Part shown: positions 1 through 9,660 of the stretch, piece after piece | How positions within the stretch are numbered: the stretch's first letter is position 1 | How the letters are laid out: every line of letters starts with the position of its first letter | NCBI GenBank assembly: GCA_019116905.1 | Contig: DXAQ01000086.1 | Coordinates: 1 to 41,893 of the forward strand | Direction of reading: 5' to 3' | Source: Candidatus Mucispirillum faecigallinarum | Lineage (GTDB): Bacteria > Chrysiogenota > Deferribacteres > Deferribacterales > Mucispirillaceae | DNA: 41,893 nucleotides | Notes under the pieces: generated by a model | The model's database searches: none | What the model was told of the DNA's origin: nothing | The model's input: the letters and a program-made list of their open reading frames with translations, nothing else | Made by a program: the position numbers and the translations under genes

Positions 1-80
1 TTCTTATTTTAAAATTATTAGCGTAGAAATCTACTAATTAATATACATTAGAAATAAGTCTGTATTATCATAAAAATAAT

Positions 81-2654
81 TTATACATCAGCTGTATCAT
101 CTGTTTTTCGTGCCTTCATCAGCTGGCATAAGGTAGTAAAAAGAATGTTATAATTAATAGGTTTTACAATATGAGCATTCATACCTGCTTCTTCTGTTTT
201 TGCAACATCTTCTGCAAAAGCATTTGCAGTTAATGCAATAATAGGAAGTGATGAAATATCTTTTCTTTGCATATTTCTTATTTCTTTTGCTGCCTGACAT
301 CCATCCATTTCTGGAAGTATCATATCCATAAGCACTGCATCTATTTCATATTCTTTAGATTTTTTTACTATTTCAACTGCATCTATACCATTCCATGCCT
401 GTAATACATTTATATTCTTAATTTTTAAAAGTTCATTTAATATTTCCATATTAACTTTATTATCTTCTACAATTAATATATTTTTACCTGCAAAAAAATC
501 TTCATCACATTCATTATTATTCATTTGACCATATACACTTTTATTATTATCACTAGATTTATCAAAAGGAAGAATAACAGTAATTGTTGTCCCCTGCCCT
601 AAACTGCTTTCCACATTAATACTGCCGTCCATTTCATCTACCCTTTTTAAAACTATTGCCATACCAAGACCTGTACCCTGCACTTTTTTATCTGTAAACA
701 TGTGCTCTCTTGCAAATGGTTTAAAAAGTTTTTCTAAAAATGATTTAGACATTCCAATACCTGTATCTTTAATAACAAACTTATATAATATTTCAGGTTT
801 TTCCTGTATCTGCATAATTTTTAAAGATATACTGTCATTTTCATTAGTATACTTAAAAGCATTGGAAAGCAAATTGTTTAAAATATGGCATAACTTATGG
901 AAATCACCTTTTACATAAATATCTTTTATATGAAAATCTAAATCAAAATTTTTATTCTCTGTTTTTGCCTGAATCTTAAAAATTTCAACTAAATTTTCAA
1001 TATCATCTTTTATATTAAATGATAAAACTTCATCATCTTTTATACCCTTACTATCTTTTGATTCAATTAAAATATCATCAACTAACTCTTTTAACAATGA
1101 TGATGTTACTTGTATTTTATTAGCATATTCTAAAATTTTATCTTTATTATCAATATTATATCGTAAAAGCTCAATAAGCCCCATAATATTATTAATAGGA
1201 GTTCGCATATCATGGCTTATATTTGAGTAAAACATTTTATCTGTTTGTATATTATTCTGCATATTATACATATTATCTTCTAAAAGCTGCATACTTTGCA
1301 GCTGTTTTATTCTTTCTGCATTAACATTTCTAAAACACATAACAGCATCATGTTCTATATTATATGTATCGAAAAGCACAGTTACATTCATCCAGCAGCT
1401 TTCCCCATTTACTTCCCATTTAAAATCGCCACCAAATTCATTAACAAGCTGTCTTGAAAGTTTTATCATATTTTCAATAGAAAATTGTTGATTAAATTCA
1501 TTTTTTGTATCTTTATCCATAACAGAACTTATTGACTTTAATAAATAAGAATAATCTCCTTTTGATTGTATCTGTATATAAGCAAATTCTGATTTTTTTA
1601 TATTAATATACTTTCTTGTTTTTAAATTTATTCTATATATTGCAGCGTAAGAATTACTTAATACTTTTATTGACTGATTTTGGTACTTTACTACTTTATT
1701 TAAATTATACATTCTTAAAAAAATAATAATAAAAATAATAAATGCAAAAATTACAAACTCAGTATAATTGGAAAAAAATGTAAAAATATCATTTTTTATA
1801 ATATTTAATGACTGTTTATATAAGGTAAGCTGAGGAATAGTTAATATAACAATCATATCATTTTGTGTAAAAGAATAAAAAACACTTCTTTTTTTACCTT
1901 CTAAATCAATAATATAATGAAAAGAAGAATTATATTCATTATTCCCAGAATAAATATTATTAACCGCTTTAGTAACAGCTTTTTGGAAGTTAGATAATGG
2001 TTGATTTATACTTGACTTTAAAAAAATAATTTCACCATTATTATCTGTTAAAAAATATGAAGTATTTAGAGGCAGCTCATTATTTAAAAGCCACATAGAA
2101 CCTATTTGTTTAGGGAAAACATCAAGAGCTAAAACATCTTTGCCATTATCTAAAACAGTAGCAAGAGTAAAAACTTTCTCACCATTTACAATATCTGTAT
2201 AAACATCAGTATGAACAACTTCTCCTTTTTGTTTAACAGCACTGGTATACCATTTCATTTTGCTTACAGGCATAGTAACAGAGCCTAATCTACCTTGTCC
2301 AGATACCAGCTTACCATTTATAATACCAAAAACATCAAGCCCTTTTGTGCCTAGTGTTTTTTCAATATATTTAATATAATTATTCATCCATAATTCTATA
2401 TCTTTTTCTGAATGATTTTTTGTCATAAAATATGAAAGACTTGCTGCACCACTTTTTAAAACAAGTGCATGCTGGTCAATAATATTTTCTATAGAATTGT
2501 TATAAATTTGAGCATAATTCATGCCTAACTGTTCAGCATTATATAATACTTTATATATAAATATAAAAAGAGATAGTAATACTACTAAAATAATTGATAC
2601 ATAAGCTGATGACTTTATCATCACAGTAGATTTTAAATTATTTGATGTTTTCAT
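81..2654 (-). CDS. Hybrid sensor histidine kinase: N-terminal TM, extracytoplasmic Cache-like sensor, second TM, HisKA, HATPase, C-terminal receiver
   Basis: 857 aa ORF; HisKA 'FYSNISHDMRTPINNIMGLIELL', HATPase 'NLLSNAFKYT' and 'DTGIGM...GTGLGMAI', receiver 'ILIVEDNKVNMEIL...AVLMDMILPEMDG...ALTANAF...KPI'; hydrophobic segments flank the sensor region. Confidence 0.93.
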   Translation of the reverse strand: MKTSNNLKSTVMIKSSAYVSIILVVLLSLFIFIYKVLYNAEQLGMNYAQIYNNSIENIIDQHALVLKSGAASLSYFMTKNHSEKDIELWMNNYIKYIEKTLGTKGLDVFGIINGKLVSGQGRLGSVTMPVSKMKWYTSAVKQKGEVVHTDVYTDIVNGEKVFTLATVLDNGKDVLALDVFPKQIGSMWLLNNELPLNTSYFLTDNNGEIIFLKSSINQPLSNFQKAVTKAVNNIYSGNNEYNSSFHYIIDLEGKKRSVFYSFTQNDMIVILTIPQLTLYKQSLNIIKNDIFTFFSNYTEFVIFAFIIFIIIFLRMYNLNKVVKYQNQSIKVLSNSYAAIYRINLKTRKYINIKKSEFAYIQIQSKGDYSYLLKSISSVMDKDTKNEFNQQFSIENMIKLSRQLVNEFGGDFKWEVNGESCWMNVTVLFDTYNIEHDAVMCFRNVNAERIKQLQSMQLLEDNMYNMQNNIQTDKMFYSNISHDMRTPINNIMGLIELLRYNIDNKDKILEYANKIQVTSSLLKELVDDILIESKDSKGIKDDEVLSFNIKDDIENLVEIFKIQAKTENKNFDLDFHIKDIYVKGDFHKLCHILNNLLSNAFKYTNENDSISLKIMQIQEKPEILYKFVIKDTGIGMSKSFLEKLFKPFAREHMFTDKKVQGTGLGMAIVLKRVDEMDGSINVESSLGQGTTITVILPFDKSSDNNKSVYGQMNNNECDEDFFAGKNILIVEDNKVNMEILNELLKIKNINVLQAWNGIDAVEIVKKSKEYEIDAVLMDMILPEMDGCQAAKEIRNMQRKDISSLPIIALTANAFAEDVAKTEEAGMNAHIVKPINYNILFTTLCQLMKARKTDDTADV

Positions 2655-2727
2655 ATAATACCATTTAATATTAAATAATATTAATTGTATAATGAATTCT
2701 ATATAATATGCAACTATTTTATATAAA

Positions 2728-2765
2728 AATATTCTCTTTCCTTATATTTTAGGAAAGAGAATATT
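2728..2765 (-). terminator. Intrinsic terminator downstream of glnN
   Basis: Perfect 15-bp inverted repeat AATATTCTCTTTCCT / AGGAAAGAGAATATT with 8-nt loop; on the minus strand it is followed by TTTTTATAT; lies just 3' of glnN. Confidence 0.8.
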
Positions 2766-2807
2766 TATAAATTACTTAAAATATACTAAATACTCAAAAA
2801 TATACTT

Positions 2808-4946
2808 CTATTTAATAAACAGCATTTCTCTGTATTTTGGCAGAGGCCATAAAGTATCTGATACAATTTTTTCTAATCTATCAACTACTTCTCTTAATTC
2901 TGCCATAGCGCTTAAGATTTCTTCATGGAGGCCTGTTACAGCTTTTTCCATTTTTTCTGTTTTCTCTGTTAAATCTTCAAGACCTTTGCCTAAAAGTTCA
3001 ACATTTCTTTTTAAAGCATCAACGCCAACAGTAATACCAGCATCTGTTGCAGATTTTACTGCTGAAAGTTCAGTTTTAAATTCTTCAATAACTGCAGGAA
3101 GAATATTGTTACGAACAATATTTAAAGCAATTTCACCTTCAATGCGTATTTTACGGTGATATTCTTCTAAAAATACTTCAAAACGTGATTCAAGTTCTTT
3201 TTTAGAATAAACACCATATTTGCTGAATAAATTAATATTTTTATCATTTACTAAGCATCTTAACGCTTCCATTGTAGATGATGCATTAGGAAGTCCTCTG
3301 CGTGCAGCTTCCTCTTTCCATTCCTGAGTATAGCCATCACCGTTAAAAATAACTCTTTTATGGTCTTTAATAATACCTTTTAATACTTTTTGAAGTTCGT
3401 TGTTAAAAGCTTCTTCATTTCCTACATGTTTTTCAAGCTGTTCTGCAATAAAATCAAAAGAGTCTGCAACAATAGTATTTAATACTGTCATAGGACCAGA
3501 GCATGACTGGCTTGAGCCTGGCGCTCTAAATTCAAATTTATTACCAGTAAAAGCAAATGGGCTTGTTCTGTTTCTATCAGTTGCATCTTTTGGCAGGTTA
3601 GGCAGAGTATCTACACCAATCTGCATAACGCCTGCTTTATGTTTAGAGCTTGTTTCGCCTTTTTCAATATTTTCTATTACTTCATTAAGCTGGTCGCCAA
3701 GGTAAACAGAAATAATTGCTGGAGGTGCTTCATTTGCACCAAGTCTGTGGTCATTACCAGCATGGGCAACTGATGCTCTAAGCATATCTGCATGAGTATC
3801 AACAGCTCTTATAATACCAGATAATACTGTTAAAAATACAGCATTTTGCTGTGGATTATTACCAGGGTTTAATAGGTTTGTAGAGCCATAATTAATTGAC
3901 CAGTTATTATGTTTACCGCTGCCATTTACTCCTGCAAATGGTTTTTCATGTAAAAGACATACAAAACCATGTCTGTCTGCTACAAGACGAAGTGTATCCA
4001 TAATAAGCATATTATGGTCAACAGCTAAATTTAAATCTTCAAACATTGGAGCAAGTTCAAATTGACCAGGCGCAACTTCATTGTGGCGAGTTTTTGCAGG
4101 CACTCCTAATCTCCATAATTCATCTTCCACTTCGTTCATAAAGTTAAGAACGCGCTGCTGGATAGAACCAAAATAATGGTCTTCTAACTGCTGATGTTTT
4201 GGAGGAGTTGCCCCAAAAAGTGTTCTGCCAGTTTGTAAAAGGTCTGGTCTGTGCAGGTAAAACTTTTTATCTATTAAAAAATATTCCTGTTCTGCCCCAA
4301 GAGTAACTGTAACTTTTTCTTCTTCTAAACCAAAGCATTTCATAAGCCTTTGAGTAGAAGATGATAGGCACTGAATAGAGCGTAAAAGCGGAGTTTTTTT
4401 ATCAAGCGCTTCACCAGTATATGAGCAGAAAGCAGTAGGAATACATAAAGTTGCACCATTAGCATGGCGTTTTATAAATGCAGGGCTTGTTGGGTCCCAT
4501 GCAGTATAACCTCTTGCTTCGAAAGTTCTGCGTAAACCACCTGATGGAAATGATGACGCATCAGGTTCACCAACTATTAAATTTTTAGCAGAAAATGCAA
4601 ATATTGCATTATCCCCTTCTATTTCTAAAAATGAGTCATGTTTTTCAGCAGTTGAGCCTGTTAATGGCTGAAACCAGTGTGTAAAGTGAGTAGCTCCCCT
4701 TTCTATTGCCCACTGTTTCATACCGTGAGCAACATCTGCAGCAATTTCTGGGTCAAGCTGTGCTCTGTTATTAATTGTATTTAATAACTTCTCTGCGGAT
4801 TTTTTTGGTAAATACTCCCTGATAGCTTTAGCGTTAAAAACATCTTCACCATAATGTTCTAATGTAGCTTTTTCTACTTTTGCATTTCCTAATGCTCTAT
4901 TTTCAGCAATAGAATTAATTGTCAAGTATCGTTTTGAAAAACTCAT
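2808..4946 (-). CDS. glnN: Glutamine synthetase type III
   Basis: 712 aa; GSIII-type motifs 'FQPLTGSTAEKHDSFLE', 'GAEQEYFLID', 'VNGSGKHNNWS', 'RNRTSPFAFTGNKFEFRAPGSSQS'; AGGAGG ribosome-binding site upstream. Confidence 0.97.
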   Translation of the reverse strand: MSFSKRYLTINSIAENRALGNAKVEKATLEHYGEDVFNAKAIREYLPKKSAEKLLNTINNRAQLDPEIAADVAHGMKQWAIERGATHFTHWFQPLTGSTAEKHDSFLEIEGDNAIFAFSAKNLIVGEPDASSFPSGGLRRTFEARGYTAWDPTSPAFIKRHANGATLCIPTAFCSYTGEALDKKTPLLRSIQCLSSSTQRLMKCFGLEEEKVTVTLGAEQEYFLIDKKFYLHRPDLLQTGRTLFGATPPKHQQLEDHYFGSIQQRVLNFMNEVEDELWRLGVPAKTRHNEVAPGQFELAPMFEDLNLAVDHNMLIMDTLRLVADRHGFVCLLHEKPFAGVNGSGKHNNWSINYGSTNLLNPGNNPQQNAVFLTVLSGIIRAVDTHADMLRASVAHAGNDHRLGANEAPPAIISVYLGDQLNEVIENIEKGETSSKHKAGVMQIGVDTLPNLPKDATDRNRTSPFAFTGNKFEFRAPGSSQSCSGPMTVLNTIVADSFDFIAEQLEKHVGNEEAFNNELQKVLKGIIKDHKRVIFNGDGYTQEWKEEAARRGLPNASSTMEALRCLVNDKNINLFSKYGVYSKKELESRFEVFLEEYHRKIRIEGEIALNIVRNNILPAVIEEFKTELSAVKSATDAGITVGVDALKRNVELLGKGLEDLTEKTEKMEKAVTGLHEEILSAMAELREVVDRLEKIVSDTLWPLPKYREMLFIK

Positions 4947-4981
4947 ACTGCCTCCTTAAATTTTTTTTCAAATTACCTTAA

Positions 4982-4997
4982 TGCAATATAAATGCCA
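4982..4997 (-). promoter_or_regulatory. Putative sigma-54 (-24/-12) promoter for glnN
   Basis: Minus-strand TGGCATTTATATTGCA matches TGGCAYRNNNNTTGCW at all defined positions but one, with correct GG-to-GC spacing; predicted start about 25 nt upstream of the glnN ATG. Confidence 0.75.
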
Positions 4998-5053
4998 AAA
5001 TTATTTTTAGTATAATAAAACAATAAATTTCCTTTATTTTCAATATAAAAATA

Positions 5054-5072
5054 ATGTTTTATCCAAAAACAT
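5054..5072. promoter_or_regulatory. Inverted repeat ATGTTTT-N5-AAAACAT in glnN/gltB intergenic region
   Basis: 7-bp perfect arms around ATCCA, midway between the divergent promoters. Confidence 0.4.
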
Positions 5073-5085
5073 ACTTGTGAAAACA

Positions 5086-5105
5086 TTATTACAATATTGT
5101 AATAA
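5086..5105. promoter_or_regulatory. Perfect 20-bp palindrome TTATTACAATATTGTAATAA, candidate operator/enhancer
   Basis: Self-complementary 20-mer between divergent glnN and gltB; its core TTACAA-N2-TTGTAA recurs at 12984-12997. Confidence 0.55.
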
Positions 5106-5174
5106 AAAAATAAATGCTTTACAATTTTTACTAAAAAATGTTATAAAAAAGCTTGTTTTTGCATAAAAAAATTA

Positions 5175-5190
5175 TGGCATAGTTTTTGAT
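5175..5190 (+). promoter_or_regulatory. Possible sigma-54-like promoter for gltB
   Basis: TGGCATAGTTTTTGAT has correct -24/-12 spacing but GA instead of GC at -12; about 28 nt from predicted start to ATG. Confidence 0.4.
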
Positions 5191-5228
5191 TATAATAAAT
5201 GCGAAGGAATAAATATAGGAGTGATTAA

Positions 5229-8200
5229 ATGTATCCTGAAAACATTGGGCTTTATGACAGCCAGTATGAAAAAGATGCCTGTGGTGTCGGGCTAATTGCA
5301 GATTTAAAAAATATACCAACACACCAAACTGTAGAAAATGGTATAACAATTTTAAAAAATTTAATGCACAGAGGTGCAACAGGTGGCGACCCTGAAACTG
5401 GTGATGGTGCAGGGATTTTAGTTTCTATACCTGATGAATTTTTCAGAAAAGTAGTTAAAGAAAAACTGCCTGAATATGGAAAATACGGTGTTGCTGTAAT
5501 TTTTGGCGGCACAGGTATAGAAGATGAAATTGAAAAAATAATCACAGAAAAATGTGGCGATATTATATGCTGGAGAGATGTGCCTGTTGATGTTAATGCA
5601 GTTGGTAAAGCTGCAAGAACTACATGCCCTAAAATCAGGCAGATATTTATTAAAAGTAAATATGATAATCAGGCAGTTTTTGAAAGAAAACTATTTATTG
5701 CAAGAAGACTTATTGAAATAAAATTAAAAGATGTATATATTCCTAGTATGTCATCAAAAAGTGTAGTTTATAAAGGTCTTTTTATGGCTACTCAGGTTGA
5801 AAACTTTTATCAGGATTTAAAAGATACGTCTTTTAAATCACCTATTGCATTAGTTCACCAAAGATACAGTACAAATACTTTTCCTACATGGGAGCTTGCT
5901 CACCCATTTAGATATATTGCTCACAATGGTGAAATCAATACATTAAAAGGTAACTTAAACAATTTAGCAGGCAGAGAGCCGCAGTTTTCTTCATCACTTT
6001 TAGGAGATGATTTAAAAGAAATACTTCCATTAATAAAAGAAGGACAAAGCGACTCTGCATCTCTTGACAATATGTTTGAACTGCTTGTAGCAAGCGGCAG
6101 AGATTTATGCCATGCAATGCTTATGCTTATTCCACAGGCATGGGGTCCTAAATACCACATGGGTAAAGATGTAAGAGCATTTTTTGAATACCATTCTGCA
6201 TTAATGGAACCATGGGACGGACCTGCTGCTGTTGCTTTTTCTGATGGTGTTAATGCTGGTGCTATACTTGACAGAAACGGACTTCGTCCTGCAAGATATA
6301 CTGTTACAACAGATAATGTGCTTGTACTTGCATCAGAAACTGGTGTTTTAGATATACCTTATGATAAAGTTCTTAAAAAAGGCAGATTACGTCCTGGTGA
6401 AATAATCTACTGTGATTTAGAAAACCATAGAATAGTCAGCGATGCTGCTGTTAAAAAAACAGCTGCAAGAAACCTGCCTTATAGAAGATGGATTGATGAA
6501 AACAGAATATATGTTAATGGTCTTTTTGAATCATTATCACCTGCAGAACCATCTAGAAATATTATTAAAAAACAAAAACTTTTTGGTTATACTAAAGAAG
6601 ATTTTGATTTTATTATTAAACCTATGGCAGAAAAAGGTGCAGAACCTGTTGGCTCTATGGGTAACGACGCTGCACTTGCTGTATTAAGTGAAAAACCACA
6701 GCTTTTATTTAACTATTTTAAACAGCTTTTTGCTCAGGTTACTAACCCGCCAATAGATTCTATCAGGGAAGATTTAGTTATGAGCCTTATTACTTTTATT
6801 GGCAATAAAGGCAATATATTAGAAGATGACGCAAGCCATGCAAGAGTAATTGAACTTCCAAGACCAATTATTACAAATGATGAACTTAAAAGACTTAGAG
6901 ATATTGGTGAAGAAGGATTTAAATCAGCTGTTATCAATATTTCATTTAGAAATGATTTAGAGCAATCTTTAAAAAATATTGCAGAAATAGCAGTAGAAAA
7001 AGTTAAGGAAGGTTACCCTGTTCTTATATTAAGTGATAAAAATATTGAGGAAGGATATACTCCTATTCCATCACTGCTTGCTGTTACTGCAGTTAATAAA
7101 GCATTATCAAAAGCAGGAATACGTCCAGAATCTGCTGTTATTTTAGAAACTGGTGAAGCAAGAGAAATTATGCATTTTGCTCTGCTTTTAGGCTACGGCG
7201 CTACTGCAATATGCCCATATATGGCTCTTGAAAGTATTTCTGCACTTGTAGAAAGCCATGAAATAAAAGCAGATAAAGTAAAAGCTACTGAAAACTATGT
7301 AAAAGCAGTAGATAAAGGACTTCTTAAAGTTATGAGTAAAATGGGTATTTCTACATTAAGAAGTTACAGAAGCGGCCAGCTTTTTGAAGCGGTTGGTTTA
7401 AACCAGGATATTATAAAAGAATATTTTACAGGCACAGCAAGCCGTATTAATGGTATAGGCTTAAAAGAAATTGAACATGAAGCTTTAATGAGAAGAAAAG
7501 CAGCTGATGAACATAATGATGATATGCTTGAATCAGGTGGCCAGTATCATTTTAGAAAAGATGGTGAAAACCACTTATGGACTCCTGAAAGTATGACATT
7601 ATTCAGACAGGCAGTTCAAGGTAAAAATAAAGAAAAATATAAAGAATATGCAAAACTTATTAATGAGCAGTCAAAACATTTATGCACATTAAGAGGTCTT
7701 TTTGAATTTGCAACAGCAGTGCCTGTACCACTTGAAGAAGTTGAAAGTGCATCATCTATTGTTAAAAGATTTGTAACAGGTGCTATGTCCCTTGGCTCTA
7801 TCAGCCCAGAAGCACATGAAACTATTGCTATTGCCATGAATAAATTAGGCGGTATGAGTAACTGCGGTGAAGGTGGTGAAGACCCAGAAAGATACAAACC
7901 TAACGAAAAAGGTGAAGTTAGAAGCAGTGCAATTAAACAGATTGCAAGCGGCAGGTTTGGTGTGACTATTGAATACTTAACTAATGCAAAAGAATTACAG
8001 ATTAAAATGGCACAAGGTGCAAAACCAGGTGAAGGCGGCCAGCTTCCAGGTCATAAAGTAAACGCATTTATTGCAAAATTAAGACACTCTATGCCTAATG
8101 TTAGCTTAATATCTCCTCCTCCTCACCATGATATATACTCTATTGAGGATTTAGCACAGCTTATTTATGACCTGCGTAACTCTAACCCAGAAGCAAGAAT

Positions 8201-9641
8201 TTCTGTAAAACTTGTTTCAGAAGTTGGTGTAGGTACAATTGCAGCAGGTGTTGCAAAAGCTCATTCAGATGTTATTTTAATAAGCGGTCATGACGGCGGA
8301 ACAGGAGCATCACCTTTAACAAGTATTAAACATGCTGGTCTTCCTTGGGAATTAGGTCTTGCAGAAGCGCAGCAGACACTTGTTTTAAATAAACTTCGCG
8401 GCAGAGTAAGGCTGCAGACAGACGGCCAGTTAAAAACAGGACGTGATGTTATAATTGCTGCTCTTTTAGGTGCAGAAGAATTTGGGTTTGCTACAACAGT
8501 TCTTGCAAGTTTAGGCTGCGTTATGATGAGACAGTGCCACTCAAATACTTGCCCTGTTGGTATTGCTACTCAGGATGCAGATTTAAGGAAAAAATTTACT
8601 GGAAAACCAGAATATGTTGAAAACTTCCTGATGTTTGTAGCAGAAGAAGTAAGAGAATATTTAGCAGCTTTAGGACTTAGAACACTTGATGAAGCAATAG
8701 GCAGAAGTGATTTATTACAGGTTAATAAAGCAATTGAATTTTATAAAGCTAAAAATCTTGATTTCTCTAAAATACTGCAGACTGTAAGCGGTAAAGAAAT
8801 TAAACATAACAGCAGTTACAGTAATAAACTTGAAAACTATGATAGAGAATACTTACTTGCTCCATTTAAAGAAAGTATAGAAACTGGAAAAGCTAAAACT
8901 ATTGATTTAGAAGTTAAAAATATTAACAGAACAGTAGGAACAGAGCTTTCTCACAATGTAGCTAAAAAATACGGCTTAAAAGGTTTAGAAGATGATACTA
9001 TTAATGTAAACTTTAAAGGCTGTGCAGGTCAAAGTTTTGGTGCATTCTTAGCTCACGGTATTACTTTTAATTTAGAAGGCGAAGCAAATGATTTTGTAGG
9101 TAAAGGTATATCTGGTGGTAAAATAATAGTTAAACCTGCTAAAAATGCTTCATTTAAAGCATCTGAAAACGTTGTTGCTGGTAACGTTATTGGTTACGGC
9201 GGCACAAGTGGTAAAATATTCTTAAATGGTCAGGCTGGTGAAAGGTTTGCCATTAGAAACAGTGGATTTATCTCTGTTGTAGAAGGTATTGGCGACCATG
9301 GATGCGAATATATGACAGGCGGCAGAGTTGTTATACTTGGTAATACAGGTGTAAACTTTGCAGCAGGTATGACTGGCGGTATTGCTTACGTTCTTGATAT
9401 GAGTAATGATTTTGACTTACGCTGCAACACAAGCTCTGTTGACTTAGAAAATATTGAGCCAGGCAGCGAAGATGAAAAAGAAATTTTATCATTACTTAAT
9501 GAACATATAAAATATACTGACAGCCAAAAAGCCAAAGAAGTAGTAGCAGACTGGGAAAATTACAGAGATATGTTTGTAAAAGTATTCCCTGTAGATTACA
9601 AAAAAGCATTACAAGCTATGAAAGAAAATGGCAGTAACTAA
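5229..9641 (+). CDS. gltB: Glutamate synthase large subunit
   Basis: 1470 aa; N-terminal 'CGVGLIADL' class II glutaminase, 'HQRYSTNTFPTWELAHPFR', FMN-binding/synthase region 'GQLPGHKVNAFIAKLRHSMPNVSLISPPPHHDIYSIEDLAQLI', C-terminal GXGXG domain. Confidence 0.97.
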   Translation: MYPENIGLYDSQYEKDACGVGLIADLKNIPTHQTVENGITILKNLMHRGATGGDPETGDGAGILVSIPDEFFRKVVKEKLPEYGKYGVAVIFGGTGIEDEIEKIITEKCGDIICWRDVPVDVNAVGKAARTTCPKIRQIFIKSKYDNQAVFERKLFIARRLIEIKLKDVYIPSMSSKSVVYKGLFMATQVENFYQDLKDTSFKSPIALVHQRYSTNTFPTWELAHPFRYIAHNGEINTLKGNLNNLAGREPQFSSSLLGDDLKEILPLIKEGQSDSASLDNMFELLVASGRDLCHAMLMLIPQAWGPKYHMGKDVRAFFEYHSALMEPWDGPAAVAFSDGVNAGAILDRNGLRPARYTVTTDNVLVLASETGVLDIPYDKVLKKGRLRPGEIIYCDLENHRIVSDAAVKKTAARNLPYRRWIDENRIYVNGLFESLSPAEPSRNIIKKQKLFGYTKEDFDFIIKPMAEKGAEPVGSMGNDAALAVLSEKPQLLFNYFKQLFAQVTNPPIDSIREDLVMSLITFIGNKGNILEDDASHARVIELPRPIITNDELKRLRDIGEEGFKSAVINISFRNDLEQSLKNIAEIAVEKVKEGYPVLILSDKNIEEGYTPIPSLLAVTAVNKALSKAGIRPESAVILETGEAREIMHFALLLGYGATAICPYMALESISALVESHEIKADKVKATENYVKAVDKGLLKVMSKMGISTLRSYRSGQLFEAVGLNQDIIKEYFTGTASRINGIGLKEIEHEALMRRKAADEHNDDMLESGGQYHFRKDGENHLWTPESMTLFRQAVQGKNKEKYKEYAKLINEQSKHLCTLRGLFEFATAVPVPLEEVESASSIVKRFVTGAMSLGSISPEAHETIAIAMNKLGGMSNCGEGGEDPERYKPNEKGEVRSSAIKQIASGRFGVTIEYLTNAKELQIKMAQGAKPGEGGQLPGHKVNAFIAKLRHSMPNVSLISPPPHHDIYSIEDLAQLIYDLRNSNPEARISVKLVSEVGVGTIAAGVAKAHSDVILISGHDGGTGASPLTSIKHAGLPWELGLAEAQQTLVLNKLRGRVRLQTDGQLKTGRDVIIAALLGAEEFGFATTVLASLGCVMMRQCHSNTCPVGIATQDADLRKKFTGKPEYVENFLMFVAEEVREYLAALGLRTLDEAIGRSDLLQVNKAIEFYKAKNLDFSKILQTVSGKEIKHNSSYSNKLENYDREYLLAPFKESIETGKAKTIDLEVKNINRTVGTELSHNVAKKYGLKGLEDDTINVNFKGCAGQSFGAFLAHGITFNLEGEANDFVGKGISGGKIIVKPAKNASFKASENVVAGNVIGYGGTSGKIFLNGQAGERFAIRNSGFISVVEGIGDHGCEYMTGGRVVILGNTGVNFAAGMTGGIAYVLDMSNDFDLRCNTSSVDLENIEPGSEDEKEILSLLNEHIKYTDSQKAKEVVADWENYRDMFVKVFPVDYKKALQAMKENGSN

Positions 9642-9660
9642 TTTTTAAGGGTGCAATATT

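Noticed and set aside
700-918. 72-aa plus-strand ORF inside the histidine kinase gene
   Set aside because: Antisense to a well-supported CDS, no recognisable motif, no ribosome-binding site evidence; frame-shadow ORF.
3400-3705. 101-aa plus-strand ORF inside glnN
   Set aside because: Antisense to conserved glnN, Ser/Leu-rich shadow translation typical of antisense frames.
5191-5196. TATAAT as a sigma-70 -10 for gltB
   Set aside because: No acceptable -35 at 16-18 bp upstream; kept only as an alternative to the weak sigma-54-like site.
5131-5379. 82-aa minus-strand ORF overlapping gltB start and promoter
   Set aside because: Low-complexity translation, covers the promoter region and conserved gltB N-terminus; not credible as a gene.
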